12,699 nt of DNA. Source: an uncultured Micrococcales bacterium. Its GTDB lineage: Bacteria; Actinomycetota; Actinomycetes; Actinomycetales; Microbacteriaceae. This document shows, piece after piece, positions 1-7,933 of this stretch. The stretch covers positions 1 through 12,699 of the forward strand of contig CAJXVY010000006.1 in NCBI GenBank assembly GCA_913062665.1. Direction: 5' to 3'. The notes below the pieces were generated by a model. That model made no database searches, was not told the DNA's origin, and saw nothing but the letters and a program-made list of their open reading frames with translations. The position numbers and the translations under genes are program-made. Numbering within the stretch: the first letter of the stretch is position 1; each line of letters starts with the position of its first letter.

Positions 1-81
1 CATATCCGCACTGGCAATGCTTGCCAACTGGTTTGCCATGTCTGAAAAATCAGCACTCAGAATTGATGGGTTGATTCGCAT
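1..81 (-). CDS. rpe: Ribulose-phosphate 3-epimerase, N-terminal fragment (cut by window edge)
   Basis: Only the first 27 codons are in the window; the gene continues past the left edge. The protein begins MRINPSILSADFSDMANQ, which matches the start of the ribulose-5-phosphate 3-epimerase TIM barrel (family pattern I-x-P-S-I-L-S-A-D-F). The enzyme interconverts ribulose 5-phosphate and xylulose 5-phosphate in the cytosolic pentose phosphate pathway. The ATG lies 9 bases after the rsmB stop, and AAGGTG, partly formed from that stop codon, sits 5 bases before it as a ribosome binding site. It is probably co-transcribed with rsmB. The rsmB-rpe order is also seen in Mycobacterium tuberculosis. Identity rests on the N-terminal motif and the neighbourhood. 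Confidence 0.88.
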   Translation of the reverse strand, partial: MRINPSILSADFSDMANQLASIASADM

Positions 82-90
82 AAAAACACC

Positions 91-1356
91 TTAGCTCTTT
101 TTGAATAAGGCAAGAAACATGCAATCCGAATCGTGCTTATCGCTCCATAGCTGCAGGGTTTTTCGATTGCGATTTGCCCTAATGTTCGCATAGTCAAACC
201 AAGGCAGGATTTCAAACTCCTGATGGGAGTCCAAAAACCACCGAGCTACCGCAGTGGTTTCTTCAATCACGGGAGAACAAGTGATGTAGGCAATGACTCC
301 ACCACTTTCGGTAACAGAAGCGGCAGTCTCCAATAAGCGCTTTTGAATCTTGTTTAGTTCCTGCAAGTCATTCGGCTGCTTGTTGTTTCTTGATTCTGGC
401 TTTCTTCGGAGCGCTCCCAGACCTGTGCAGGGAGCATCAATCAATACCAGCTGATATTTCTTTGCGTACTTGAATTCGGTTGCGTCAGCTGCGTGAACTT
501 CAACGTTTGAAAAACCATCAAGAGCTTGGCGAACCAGGTTTGCTCTTTGTGGATAAAGCTCGATTGCGGTCAAATGACTATCCCTCTGAGCTGCAATTGC
601 TGCAAGCAATGAAGCTTTTCCTCCAGGTCCAGCGCACATATCCAACCAGTTTCCGTTTGGTGCCGCATCTGCTGCTATTTGGGTGACAAGCTGGCTTCCC
701 TGGTCTTGATATCTGTAAACACTGTTATCCAGTCCCTCAAGATGCTCGAAACCGAGCTTGCTGAGCTCAAGTAATTTGGCCCCCTCCGGCAGAGGATGTG
801 GAGGAAGGGCAATCATTTGGGGCTTTGGTGACACATTATTCTCAGCAAGCAGACTTGAAACTTCCCCGGCGTTGTCCATCTCGCGACTGCTTGAAAGCGC
901 ATCAACGATCCATCTGGGGTGCGCAAAGGTAGTTGCTAAGTCACTGCCGTCATTAGTAACAGTTCTAATCAACTCATCCTTTTCTCTGCTTATCCTTCTG
1001 AGAACGGCGTTTACAAGACCAGAGGCTTTCGGGAGCTGCATCTTAGTAAGCTCCACGTACTGATCTACAGCCGCATGGTCGCCAGTCCGCATACTAATCA
1101 GCTCGTGCAACCCCATCCTGAGTGCCAGTCGAACCTCTAGGCTTAGATCTTGTTTGTCTGTTGTGAAATCAATCAGAGCGTCGTAGAGCGACTGCATGCG
1201 AAGCGTGCCGTAGCTCAATTCTTGGGTGAATCCGCGGTCTTGTTTGGACATTTCACTGCTTGCAAGCATCTTTGGCAGTTTTATATTTGGATAAACTCCG
1301 TCTTTCTCAACCGAGAGCAACAGATTGAAGGCGGTTTTTCTTGCTTCAGTTACCAA
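91..1356 (-). CDS. rsmB: 16S rRNA (cytosine-5)-methyltransferase RsmB (Sun/Fmu)
   Basis: A SAM-dependent RNA methyltransferase that, in the characterised family, forms 5-methylcytosine at position 967 (E. coli numbering) of 16S rRNA. The protein has 421 residues. Residues 1 to about 135 form a NusB-like RNA-binding domain (for example QDRGFTQELSYGTLR at 39-53). A Rossmann-fold methyltransferase domain follows, with the SAM loop LDMCAGPGGKAS (238-249), motif IV DAPCTGLGALRRKP (307-320) and motif VI YITCSP (357-362). Cys310 and Cys360 are the expected pair of catalytic and release cysteines. The C-terminal LQLWSDKHDSDCMFLAL is typical of the family. The start is TTG at 1356, overlapping the end of fmt by 11 bases. 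It is supported by AAAGAGG six bases upstream and by homology beginning within a few residues. Translation is probably coupled to fmt. Confidence 0.95.
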   Translation of the reverse strand: MVTEARKTAFNLLLSVEKDGVYPNIKLPKMLASSEMSKQDRGFTQELSYGTLRMQSLYDALIDFTTDKQDLSLEVRLALRMGLHELISMRTGDHAAVDQYVELTKMQLPKASGLVNAVLRRISREKDELIRTVTNDGSDLATTFAHPRWIVDALSSSREMDNAGEVSSLLAENNVSPKPQMIALPPHPLPEGAKLLELSKLGFEHLEGLDNSVYRYQDQGSQLVTQIAADAAPNGNWLDMCAGPGGKASLLAAIAAQRDSHLTAIELYPQRANLVRQALDGFSNVEVHAADATEFKYAKKYQLVLIDAPCTGLGALRRKPESRNNKQPNDLQELNKIQKRLLETAASVTESGGVIAYITCSPVIEETTAVARWFLDSHQEFEILPWFDYANIRANRNRKTLQLWSDKHDSDCMFLALFKKS

Positions 1357-2248
1357 CAGTGGCCTCTTTGACCCCGTTGTACCAGTCGCGGGCGCTCATG
1401 GATTTCTTGGAAAATGGCTGCACGGTAATCAACTCGAGCCTGGTGGAATCGGCGCATACGACAAAGACTTTTCCACCCACCAACTCGACCTTCCCGGGGG
1501 CATCATCACCTGGAAATCGAACACCATTAGTGGACGCCTCTAAAATTCGCAGCGGCTGACCGACATTGGTTGTCCAGGCCATTGGTTCTGGATTTGCAGC
1601 CCGCACAATTCGGACTAGTTGGGGAGCTGAAAGATTGAAATCCAACTGACATTCTTCTCTAGTTAGCTTGGCTGCGTGGCTAGGGGTTCCAGATTGGGGC
1701 TGAAGACTCGGGTTTTCGTCATCCAACAGCTCCCTAAGAAGTGAAATTGAGCTTGATGACATTTTTACCAGCGCAGATTTAGTATCAAGCCCTTCAATGT
1801 CAACTTCCATTTGTGTGTAGATAGGCCCGGTATCCATCCCGGAGTCAATTTTGAAAATCGTTACACCCGTAGGAGATTCTCCTGAAATTATTGAGCGCTG
1901 AACTGGCGCTGCTCCCCTCAATCTGGGTAGTAATGAAAAATGAAGATTAAACCAATCTAAACTCTCCAGCACATCACCCTTGAGTATCGCGCCGTAGGAG
2001 ACAACGATTCCTCTTGAGGCGCCGGAATCCTTTATTTGTTCAAGCGCAATCGACGGGTCGTTTAACTTAACAGTCTGAATCCCGTATTTCTCCGCTACTT
2101 CAGCTACCGCAGTTTGCCTAAGGTCCTTTTTTCTCCCAGCTGGTGCATCTGCACGGGTAATTACAAGTGATGGTTTTCGAAAAGAGACCAATTCTTCGAG
2201 CACTGTTGCTGCAACAGAGTCGCTTCCGGCAAAAACGTAGTTGATCAA
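1346..2248 (-). CDS. fmt: Methionyl-tRNA formyltransferase
   Basis: Transfers a formyl group from 10-formyltetrahydrofolate to Met-tRNA(fMet), giving the initiator tRNA. The 300-residue length is usual. The N-terminal Rossmann-like domain starts INYVFAGSD and has TRADAPAGRKKDL (31-43). The catalytic segment NLHFSLLPRLRGAAP (101-115) and FKIDSGMDTGP (132-142) carry Asn101, His103 and Asp139, the counterparts of the E. coli Asn106/His108/Asp144 triad. The C-terminal part (about 200-300) is the OB-like tRNA-binding domain. The start is TTG at 2248, which shares four bases (TTGA) with the priA stop. A purine-rich CAGGG sits upstream as a modest ribosome binding site. There is no peptide deformylase gene beside it, although def and fmt are adjacent in many other bacteria. 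Confidence 0.96.
   Translation of the reverse strand: MINYVFAGSDSVAATVLEELVSFRKPSLVITRADAPAGRKKDLRQTAVAEVAEKYGIQTVKLNDPSIALEQIKDSGASRGIVVSYGAILKGDVLESLDWFNLHFSLLPRLRGAAPVQRSIISGESPTGVTIFKIDSGMDTGPIYTQMEVDIEGLDTKSALVKMSSSSISLLRELLDDENPSLQPQSGTPSHAAKLTREECQLDFNLSAPQLVRIVRAANPEPMAWTTNVGQPLRILEASTNGVRFPGDDAPGKVELVGGKVFVVCADSTRLELITVQPFSKKSMSARDWYNGVKEATVGN
1363..1369 (-). promoter_or_regulatory. Ribosome binding site for rsmB, inside the fmt 3' end
   Basis: On the minus strand AAAGAGG lies six bases before a TTG codon at 1356. This spacing supports TTG, rather than a later ATG, as the rsmB start. The site is inside the last codons of fmt, so ribosomes finishing fmt would stop beside the rsmB start. 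Confidence 0.6.
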
Positions 2249-4041
2249 ACTAAACCCTGCCCGTCCATGACAATCTTTAGCCCTCTTTTCCGCCTGGTTC
2301 CTTCTCTAGGGGGCGTCGAGAGCTGTTCCTGCACAAGGGCATCCGACACTTGCGCTCCATCTTTGTATTGATAACTGAACACTAGTTTGGGTTTCGTTGA
2401 AATAATCTCAGCATGACTTGAAAGCGTATCTGCTAGCCGATTCAGCCTCTCTGTGTCACCTTCGACAATCCCAAGCCTTCGCCATGGCGATAGCCCCAAT
2501 TGTTTTCTCTGCGCCGATTCTGCTTGAAGCAGCTGTAGCTGCTGGCCTATTGAGAATTTCCTCACAACCTCACCATCAAAATTAGCAAAATGCAATTGGC
2601 CAGAAGTTGAAAGATGGGAGGCTGCGTCAGTCCAGATTCTCAGGCTGTGCTCGAGCGCCCTAAGACTTTCTCTGGATAGAAAAACTTGTGCTTGGTCAAT
2701 CACGGACAACTCATATCCGTTTTCGCTTTCCGGTATGGCTCCGGCAGTAGCAACTACGAGGACCTTTCCGGTGATTGAGCTGACAGGTTTGGACTGTGAA
2801 GACTCGATAACACGAACCCCTGGAATTATTTTTCCGAAATCAGCAGCCGTTCTCGCCGCCCCTTTCGCTCCCCTGAGAAACTCACTCGAGCCGCAGAATA
2901 CGCATCTTGGTCTTGCAGCAGAAGAGCACGTTCTGCACCTGTAACTTTCATTTGTAGGCATGTAAATGGACCCACCGCAGCGGATGCAGTTTCCTGAATG
3001 CCTGCAAGACTTGCAGTAAATAGCGGCAGAATCGCCGGCGAACCCTGTAACAATCAGGACTGGCCCAACTTTTATGGCAGCGTCTATGAGTTTGTTTGTA
3101 CTTATTTGGCTCTCGAGCCCAAAACTCACTCTCGGGGATCGGTTGTCATGAATCATTTTCAAATAACCAAGTTCGGATAGGCGTATTACTTCAGCACTGG
3201 GAATGTGTGAAATAACATGAACGCTTGCTTGCTGAGTGTCCCCACGTATGAAAGCCAGTTCACGAGTCGCCAAGTATGGTGAGCTTTCGGATTCGTGTGA
3301 GGGGTCTAGATCATTGACAACTATTATTCGTTGAAGATCCTTAACGTCGAAAAACATCACCGATCGGCTGCCCACGAGAATTCCGCCGTCCTTTAGCAGT
3401 CTCTGTTGAACCCAAAATCTTTTTGAGGGGGTTTTATACTCATCAACCCAAAGTATTTGATCCTCGATCTCGTAAAGCCGAGCAAGCGACCTAAATCTCC
3501 TAATGTGTCTGTGGTCTGGCAAGTTAATAATCACGCCACCACCAGCGGACAGGGCTGACTGAAGCGCAGTAAGTGCCCATTCGGGTTGAACGGATCCAGA
3601 TATCAGCCTCTGTGTTGATGAGACTATCTCCGCCGTGTGACTATCAAGTTCGGTCTTACCCCCGAGATCCTGCAGCACCCATTCCGGAATCGAACTGTTT
3701 TCCTGCGTAAAGTCAGCCTTCCTTTTCGGTCGGGTGGTTATAGCTAGCCTCAGTAGCTCCCCAGGGCTGATGGCTTGTCTTTTAGCAACTGTCTGCAAAT
3801 AGGAGATGAATCCAGAGGTCATGATTTTTGGCCCCAAAACTTGCAACACTTCTGCAGTTGCAAATTCACTGGAATCCACAAGTTTTGTAACCACTGCAGT
3901 TTTTGGCTGTTGCTGCCTACCAAAAGGCACGGAAACAACTTGCCCAACCTCTAGCAACATACCTTCGGGAATTATGTAATCGAATTCTCTACTGAGCTGA
4001 GGAAGCGGAGAATCTATTTGCACCTTGCAGAAAGCAATCAC
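2245..4041 (-). CDS. priA: Primosomal protein N' PriA, helicase motifs lost (actinobacterial type)
   Basis: A replication-restart protein related to the PriA helicase but shorter (598 residues against 732 in E. coli). The N-terminal 3'-DNA-binding domain is recognisable (residues 1 to about 100, with [22 protein letters not shown] at 20-41). Where a P-loop GxGKT would be, the sequence reads [10 protein letters not shown] (173-182). The DEAH position reads [11 protein letters not shown] (241-251). ATP hydrolysis is therefore unlikely, as has been noted for other actinobacterial PriA proteins. The zinc region is intact, with eight cysteines at 343, 346, 352, 355, 369, 372, 380 and 383. The C-terminal [10 protein letters not shown] is conserved. 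The start is GTG at 4041 (GTGA overlap with the metK stop), with AAAGAG eight bases upstream. Its role without helicase activity is probably structural loading at stalled forks; that is inference. Confidence 0.92.
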   Translation of the reverse strand: MIAFCKVQIDSPLPQLSREFDYIIPEGMLLEVGQVVSVPFGRQQQPKTAVVTKLVDSSEFATAEVLQVLGPKIMTSGFISYLQTVAKRQAISPGELLRLAITTRPKRKADFTQENSSIPEWVLQDLGGKTELDSHTAEIVSSTQRLISGSVQPEWALTALQSALSAGGGVIINLPDHRHIRRFRSLARLYEIEDQILWVDEYKTPSKRFWVQQRLLKDGGILVGSRSVMFFDVKDLQRIIVVNDLDPSHESESSPYLATRELAFIRGDTQQASVHVISHIPSAEVIRLSELGYLKMIHDNRSPRVSFGLESQISTNKLIDAAIKVGPVLIVTGFAGDSAAIYCKSCRHSGNCIRCGGSIYMPTNESYRCRTCSSAARPRCVFCGSSEFLRGAKGAARTAADFGKIIPGVRVIESSQSKPVSSITGKVLVVATAGAIPESENGYELSVIDQAQVFLSRESLRALEHSLRIWTDAASHLSTSGQLHFANFDGEVVRKFSIGQQLQLLQAESAQRKQLGLSPWRRLGIVEGDTERLNRLADTLSSHAEIISTKPKLVFSYQYKDGAQVSDALVQEQLSTPPREGTRRKRGLKIVMDGQGLV

Positions 4042-5234
4042 AATCCCAACTCTTTAGCCAATTCTTGAGCTTTAGTAGTTTCTTCCCAGCCAAAACCCTG
4101 GTCCTCTCTTCCAAAATGACCATAGGTGGCTGTTCTGAGGTAAATAGGTTTCAAAAGATCCAGGTCTCTGATGATTGCTCCGGGCCTTAGGTCAAAAATC
4201 TTTCTTACGGCAGCGGTGATCTTCTGATCCTCGACAAGACCTGTACCGAAAGTTTCAACCATCAGAGAAACCGGCTCACTAACACCGATCGCGTATGCAA
4301 CTTGAACTTCAGCCTTTTTGGCCGCACCGCTGGCGACAATATTCTTAGCTACCCATCGCATCGCATACGCTGCACTTCGATCCACTTTTGAAGGGTCTTT
4401 ACCGCTGAAAGCTCCACCACCGTGTCTTGAATATCCGCCATAGGTATCGACAATGATTTTTCTTCCGGTGAGCCCAGCGTCTCCCTGGGGACCACCGAGT
4501 ACAAATCTTCCGCTCGGATTTATAAGCAATCTGACGTTATCGATATGCATTCCGTATCTGGCGACAACCGGCCTAATGACCTTTTCAATCAGTTGTTCGC
4601 TAAGTTGATCTTGGGAAATCTCCTCATCGTGCTGAGTGGAAATTACTACGGTGTCCAGGCGTGATGGCTTGCCATCGACATATTCAATAGTGACCTGTGC
4701 TTTGCCGTCTGGTCTCAAGTGCGACATCTCACCGCTTTTGCGAACCTGTGAAAGGCGCTCTGTGAGACGGTGAGCCATGACAATAGGCATTGGCATCAGT
4801 TCGGGTGTCTCATCTGAGGCAAACCCAAACATGATTCCCTGGTCGCCCGCACCTAACTTTGAGATTTCGTCTTCGTTACCAGTTCTGTTTTCCAGGCTGT
4901 TGTCAACACCAGCGGCAATCTCTGGGGATTGTGCACCGATACTCACACTCACTCCACAACTGGCACCATCGAAACCAACCTTGCTGGATGTGTAGCCAAT
5001 GTTTGAAATCAGCTCTCTAACTAGTGTGGGAATTTCGACATAGCCCTTCGTGCGCACCTCGCCCGCGATATGCACCAGTCCTGTCGTCACCATGCTTTCA
5101 ACAGCCACTCTGGAATCCGGATCCTGAGCCAACATTTCATCCAGAATCGCGTCAGAGATTTGATCGCACAACTTATCCGGGTGACCCTCGGTAACACTTT
5201 CGGATGTGAATAGAAAGTCCTTGCCTGCAGACAT
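4038..5234 (-). CDS. metK: S-adenosylmethionine synthetase
   Basis: Makes S-adenosylmethionine from methionine and ATP in the cytosol. At 398 residues it has the normal length. It shows the ATP/metal segment [18 protein letters not shown] (15-32, with His18 and Asp20), the signature [12 protein letters not shown] (128-139), and the phosphate-binding loop [20 protein letters not shown] (272-291). The ATG at 5234 has only a weak purine-rich ribosome binding site (GAGA, nine bases away) in an A-rich leader. It is the first gene of the left minus-strand string, and the next gene, priA, overlaps it by four bases. Only 104 bases separate it from the divergent ahcY, which degrades the by-product of SAM use. 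No SAM riboswitch is evident and the leader is probably too short to hold one. Confidence 0.98.
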   Translation of the reverse strand: MSAGKDFLFTSESVTEGHPDKLCDQISDAILDEMLAQDPDSRVAVESMVTTGLVHIAGEVRTKGYVEIPTLVRELISNIGYTSSKVGFDGASCGVSVSIGAQSPEIAAGVDNSLENRTGNEDEISKLGAGDQGIMFGFASDETPELMPMPIVMAHRLTERLSQVRKSGEMSHLRPDGKAQVTIEYVDGKPSRLDTVVISTQHDEEISQDQLSEQLIEKVIRPVVARYGMHIDNVRLLINPSGRFVLGGPQGDAGLTGRKIIVDTYGGYSRHGGGAFSGKDPSKVDRSAAYAMRWVAKNIVASGAAKKAEVQVAYAIGVSEPVSLMVETFGTGLVEDQKITAAVRKIFDLRPGAIIRDLDLLKPIYLRTATYGHFGREDQGFGWEETTKAQELAKELGL

Positions 5235-5338
5235 ATATTTTTTTCTCGTTTCGATCGCTTGTCGTTAGCTATAGCCGATGCACACAAAACGCATGGCCCA
5301 ATATTGCTCTCTATGTTATGCCCACTTAGACTGATGAG
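5235..5338. promoter_or_regulatory. Divergent metK/ahcY control region
   Basis: This 104-base, AT-richer gap is the only real intergenic region in the window and must carry promoters for both metK (minus) and ahcY (plus). The ahcY promoter is given separately. For metK, the minus strand has a -10-like TATAGC (5268-5273) that would leave a leader of about 27 bases, but no good -35 is visible 16-18 bases further upstream, so this is weak. Two perfect 8-base palindromes are present: GCTATAGC (5268-5275), over the metK -10 candidate, and CAATATTG (5299-5306), touching the ahcY -35. Both could arise by chance. I see no riboswitch or terminator here. Confidence 0.6.
5304..5332 (+). promoter_or_regulatory. 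Predicted leaderless promoter of ahcY
   Basis: TTGCTC (5304-5309) is followed by a 17-base spacer and TAGACT (5327-5332), which fits the actinobacterial -10 pattern TANNNT. Six bases after the -10 comes the G of the GTG codon at 5339, the expected transcription start. The predicted mRNA therefore begins at the start codon. This agrees with the lack of a usable ribosome binding site: the only purine run, GAGG, touches the GTG directly. The -35 matches the consensus in only three positions. This is a sequence prediction. Confidence 0.6.
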
Positions 5339-6790
5339 GTGCTAACCGACAAGAAACTCGAATACAAAGTTGCTGATTTGAGCCTGGCTGAGTCCGGACG
5401 ACACCAGATTCGCCTTGCTGAAAACGAAATGCCAGGTCTGATGGCCATCAGAGAAGAACACGCCGGCAAGTTGCCTCTTGCAGGGGCAAGAATTGCCGGA
5501 TCTCTACACATGACCGTCCAAACGGCAGTGCTGATTGAAACATTGACCGCTCTTGGAGCTCAAGTTAGATGGGCATCCTGCAATATTTTCAGTACTCAGG
5601 ACGAAGCCGCAGCCGCCGTTGTTGTCGGCAACGGAACGATAGAGGACCCTCAGGGAAGCCCTGTGTTCGCATGGAAGGGTGAAACTCTAGAGGAATACTG
5701 GTGGTGCACGGAGCAGATATTTGACTGGAGTGCAGAAAAATCTACCGGTCCAAACATGATTCTTGATGATGGAGGGGATGCAACAATGCTCCTTCACAAA
5801 GGGGTCGAGTTTGAAAAACTCGGCTCTGTCCCGAACCCCGCTGACAGCGATTCCTACGAGCTTCAGGTCGTATTAGAGACTCTCGATAGGTCAATCAAAT
5901 CATCACCTGGGAAATGGAGTTCAATCGCAGAAGAAGTAATCGGCGTGACAGAGGAGACAACTACCGGCGTTCATCGACTCTACGAAGCGTTTGAGGATGG
6001 AAAACTGATGTTCCCCGCCATAAACGTCAACGATAGTGTCACGAAGACTAAATTCGACAATAAGTATGGGGTAAGACACTCCGTTACAGACGGTCTCAAT
6101 CGAGCTACCGACACCCTTATCGGAGGCAAAGTATGCCTGGTTGCGGGTTATGGGGACGTTGGCAAGGGTGCCGCTGAGGCCCTAAAGGGTCAAGGCGCCA
6201 GAGTCATCGTTACCGAGATTGACCCAATATGTGCATTGCAAGCAGCGATGGATGGTTTTCAGGTTTCGAGGCTTGAGAGCGTCTTGTCTGAGGTGGACAT
6301 ATTTGTCACCACAACCGGCAACAAGGACATCTTCACCGTGGATCACATCCAGCAGATGAAGCACCAGGCAATCGTTTCTAACATTGGTCATTTTGACAAC
6401 GAAATTGACATGGCTGGACTTGAGCATCTGCCAGGAGCCAAAAGAGTGGAAATCAAACCACAGGTGCATGAGTGGATACTGCCAAGTGGAAAATCCGTGT
6501 TGGTACTCAGCGAAGGTCGCCTGATGAACCTGGGTAATGCAACCGGGCATCCAAGTTTTGTGATGAGCACATCCTTTAGCAATCAGGTTCTGGCGCAAAT
6601 TGAGCTTTACTCAAACACTGAAAACTACCCACTTGGGGTGCATGTCCTGCCAAAAATACTTGATGAAAAGGTAGCTCGCCTGCACCTTGATGCACTTGGC
6701 GTTGAACTGACTGAACTAACTGATGATCAAGCCAAGTACCTTGGGGTTCCAAAGCAGGGACCATATAAGCTTCCGCACTACCGTTACTAA
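5339..6790 (+). CDS. ahcY: S-adenosylhomocysteine hydrolase (adenosylhomocysteinase)
   Basis: An NAD-dependent enzyme that splits S-adenosylhomocysteine into adenosine and homocysteine, relieving inhibition of methyltransferases. The 483 residues fit the long bacterial form, with an insertion around 165-200 that the 432-residue rat enzyme lacks. Visible motifs: substrate-side [19 protein letters not shown] (51-69, His57), LDDGGDAT (142-149), EETTTG (205-210), VTKTKFDN (234-241, Lys236 and Asp240), NAD loop GYGDVGKG (270-277), [11 protein letters not shown] (347-357) and the C-terminal [10 protein letters not shown] (Lys477, Tyr481). Val245 stands where the rat enzyme has Cys194. The start is GTG at 5339; a TAG at 5327 in the same frame rules out a longer form, and homology begins within 10 residues. 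It is the only plus-strand gene, set between coaBC and metK, which are adjacent or nearly so in related gene strings. Confidence 0.97.
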   Translation: MLTDKKLEYKVADLSLAESGRHQIRLAENEMPGLMAIREEHAGKLPLAGARIAGSLHMTVQTAVLIETLTALGAQVRWASCNIFSTQDEAAAAVVVGNGTIEDPQGSPVFAWKGETLEEYWWCTEQIFDWSAEKSTGPNMILDDGGDATMLLHKGVEFEKLGSVPNPADSDSYELQVVLETLDRSIKSSPGKWSSIAEEVIGVTEETTTGVHRLYEAFEDGKLMFPAINVNDSVTKTKFDNKYGVRHSVTDGLNRATDTLIGGKVCLVAGYGDVGKGAAEALKGQGARVIVTEIDPICALQAAMDGFQVSRLESVLSEVDIFVTTTGNKDIFTVDHIQQMKHQAIVSNIGHFDNEIDMAGLEHLPGAKRVEIKPQVHEWILPSGKSVLVLSEGRLMNLGNATGHPSFVMSTSFSNQVLAQIELYSNTENYPLGVHVLPKILDEKVARLHLDALGVELTELTDDQAKYLGVPKQGPYKLPHYRY

Positions 6791-6791
6791 G

Positions 6792-7931
6792 TCAGTACCT
6801 GGTCTTCAAGCTGTTCTTGATGTGATCAATAGCCTTCGATGCTATTTCTTGCTTTGAGCCCTCAAGCATCAGCTCATCATCTCCGATTAGGCAGGCGACT
6901 GATTCTTCACTCTCAAAGGCTGTCGTTGAGTTTGCCAATAGGTAATCAACTCCTTTGGCAAGTTTCTTCTCTCTTCCAACCCCCACCCAGTCCTCTTGTT
7001 GATCGGCTACAGAGAACGCCAACACAGTGGTCGAGGGGTTCGCATTCTTAAACTTTTTTACCAAGTCATCATTTGGCTTGAGGGTCAGTGTTTGTTCTGC
7101 TCTGGGCAACTTGCCAGCAGAACTTTCAACCCGGTAATCCCCTACCGCCGCCGCCATAACCAGAAACTCGCATTCCGTATCGTTCAGAGCTTTTTCCATG
7201 GCTTCAAAGCTGACCGCAGATATGGTTTCAAAATTACCGGTAGCTACGCTTACATTTGCGGCAATTAGGCGCACCTCCGCACCCAGATCTTGCAAGGTCT
7301 TTGCAAATGCAAGTCCCTGAATACCACTTGATCTATTTCCTATGTATCGAACAGTGTCTATTGGCTCTTGAGTTCCTCCTAGCGTCACCACAGCCCTAAG
7401 CCCGGCGAGCGGATGTTCCCCAAGAAACTGTTGAACAATATGTTCCGGCTCAGGCAGCCTGCCAACACCACTATCATTGCCACTTAGTTTTCCGACAACA
7501 GGCTCGATCTCGATTACACCCCGTCCCCTCAGGCGTCGAAGATTCTCTTGCGTTGCCTGATTCGTATACATATTCGAATGCATGGCCGGAGCAATCGTCA
7601 CAGGGGCACTGGTGGCCATCAATACATTTATAAGCAAATCGGTTGCAATCCCATTGGCATATCTACCAATGAGCGAGGCGGTAGCGGGGGCCACTAATAC
7701 TTTTTCAGCCCACTCTGCAAGCTCAATATGAGCTCCCTCTTCTGTATCTGCGTACAGATCGACGTGAACTTTGTTTCGGCTGAGATTTGCAAGTGTGGTC
7801 TCGCCTATGAAATTGAGTGCATTTTTGGTTGCAATAACTCTCACATCGTGACCAAGATCCACAAGACCTCTGATTATGCTTGCCGACTTAAAGGCAGCAA
7901 CACCGCCGGTAACGCCCAGCAGAATGCGCAA
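6792..7931 (-). CDS. coaBC: Bifunctional phosphopantothenoylcysteine decarboxylase / phosphopantothenate-cysteine ligase
   Basis: Carries out two successive steps of coenzyme A synthesis. The CoaB half joins cysteine to 4'-phosphopantothenate, and the FMN-dependent CoaC half decarboxylates the product. CoaC (residues 1 to about 170) has the flavin-binding GVTGGVAAFK (6-15), catalytic His68 in AHIELAEWAE, APAT (81-84), PAMHSNMY (115-122) and GRLPEPE (157-163). As in other actinobacterial enzymes, PAMH replaces the commoner PAMN, and the SGNDSG flap has no cysteine. CoaB (about 175-379) begins AVVTLGGTQEPIDTVRYIGNRSSG (180-203) and has KLPR (274-277). Its usual FAAET and (T/N)PDI motifs are altered here to FSVAD and NDDL. 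The start is TTG at 7931, two bases after the rpoZ stop, with a good ribosome binding site. Its stop is one base from the ahcY stop. Confidence 0.95.
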   Translation of the reverse strand: MRILLGVTGGVAAFKSASIIRGLVDLGHDVRVIATKNALNFIGETTLANLSRNKVHVDLYADTEEGAHIELAEWAEKVLVAPATASLIGRYANGIATDLLINVLMATSAPVTIAPAMHSNMYTNQATQENLRRLRGRGVIEIEPVVGKLSGNDSGVGRLPEPEHIVQQFLGEHPLAGLRAVVTLGGTQEPIDTVRYIGNRSSGIQGLAFAKTLQDLGAEVRLIAANVSVATGNFETISAVSFEAMEKALNDTECEFLVMAAAVGDYRVESSAGKLPRAEQTLTLKPNDDLVKKFKNANPSTTVLAFSVADQQEDWVGVGREKKLAKGVDYLLANSTTAFESEESVACLIGDDELMLEGSKQEIASKAIDHIKNSLKTRY

Positions 7932-7933
7932 GA

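Noticed and set aside
5235..5338. SAM or SAH riboswitch upstream of metK or ahcY
   Set aside because: The whole gap is 104 bases and shared by two divergent promoters. The metK leader would be about 27 bases and ahcY appears leaderless, leaving no space for a known riboswitch fold.
5327..5342. McbR-like operator (TAGAC-N6-GTCTA) at the ahcY start
   Set aside because: The left half TAGAC is present but the right half reads GGTGC, so there is no dyad. The TAGAC is better explained as part of the -10.
5334..5345. Tiny ATG-AGG-TGC-TAA reading frame overlapping the ahcY start
   Set aside because: It has three sense codons, and its ATG lies upstream of the predicted transcription start, so it is probably not transcribed.
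6182..6598. Open minus-strand frame of about 138 codons opposite ahcY
   Set aside because: It is antisense to the conserved NAD-binding part of ahcY and has no family resemblance; a coding shadow.
6732..6744. CCAAG-TAC-CTTGG inverted repeat near the end of ahcY as a terminator for coaBC
   Set aside because: A five-base-pair stem in conserved ahcY codons (AKYLG), with no T-run after it on the minus strand.
6828..6846. Hairpin AATAGC/GCTATT with a 7-base loop, downstream of ahcY on the plus strand, as a possible terminator
   Set aside because: The stem has only six base pairs, mostly AT, the following bases (TCTTGCTTTG) are not a convincing T-run, and it falls inside coaBC codons. Too weak to call.
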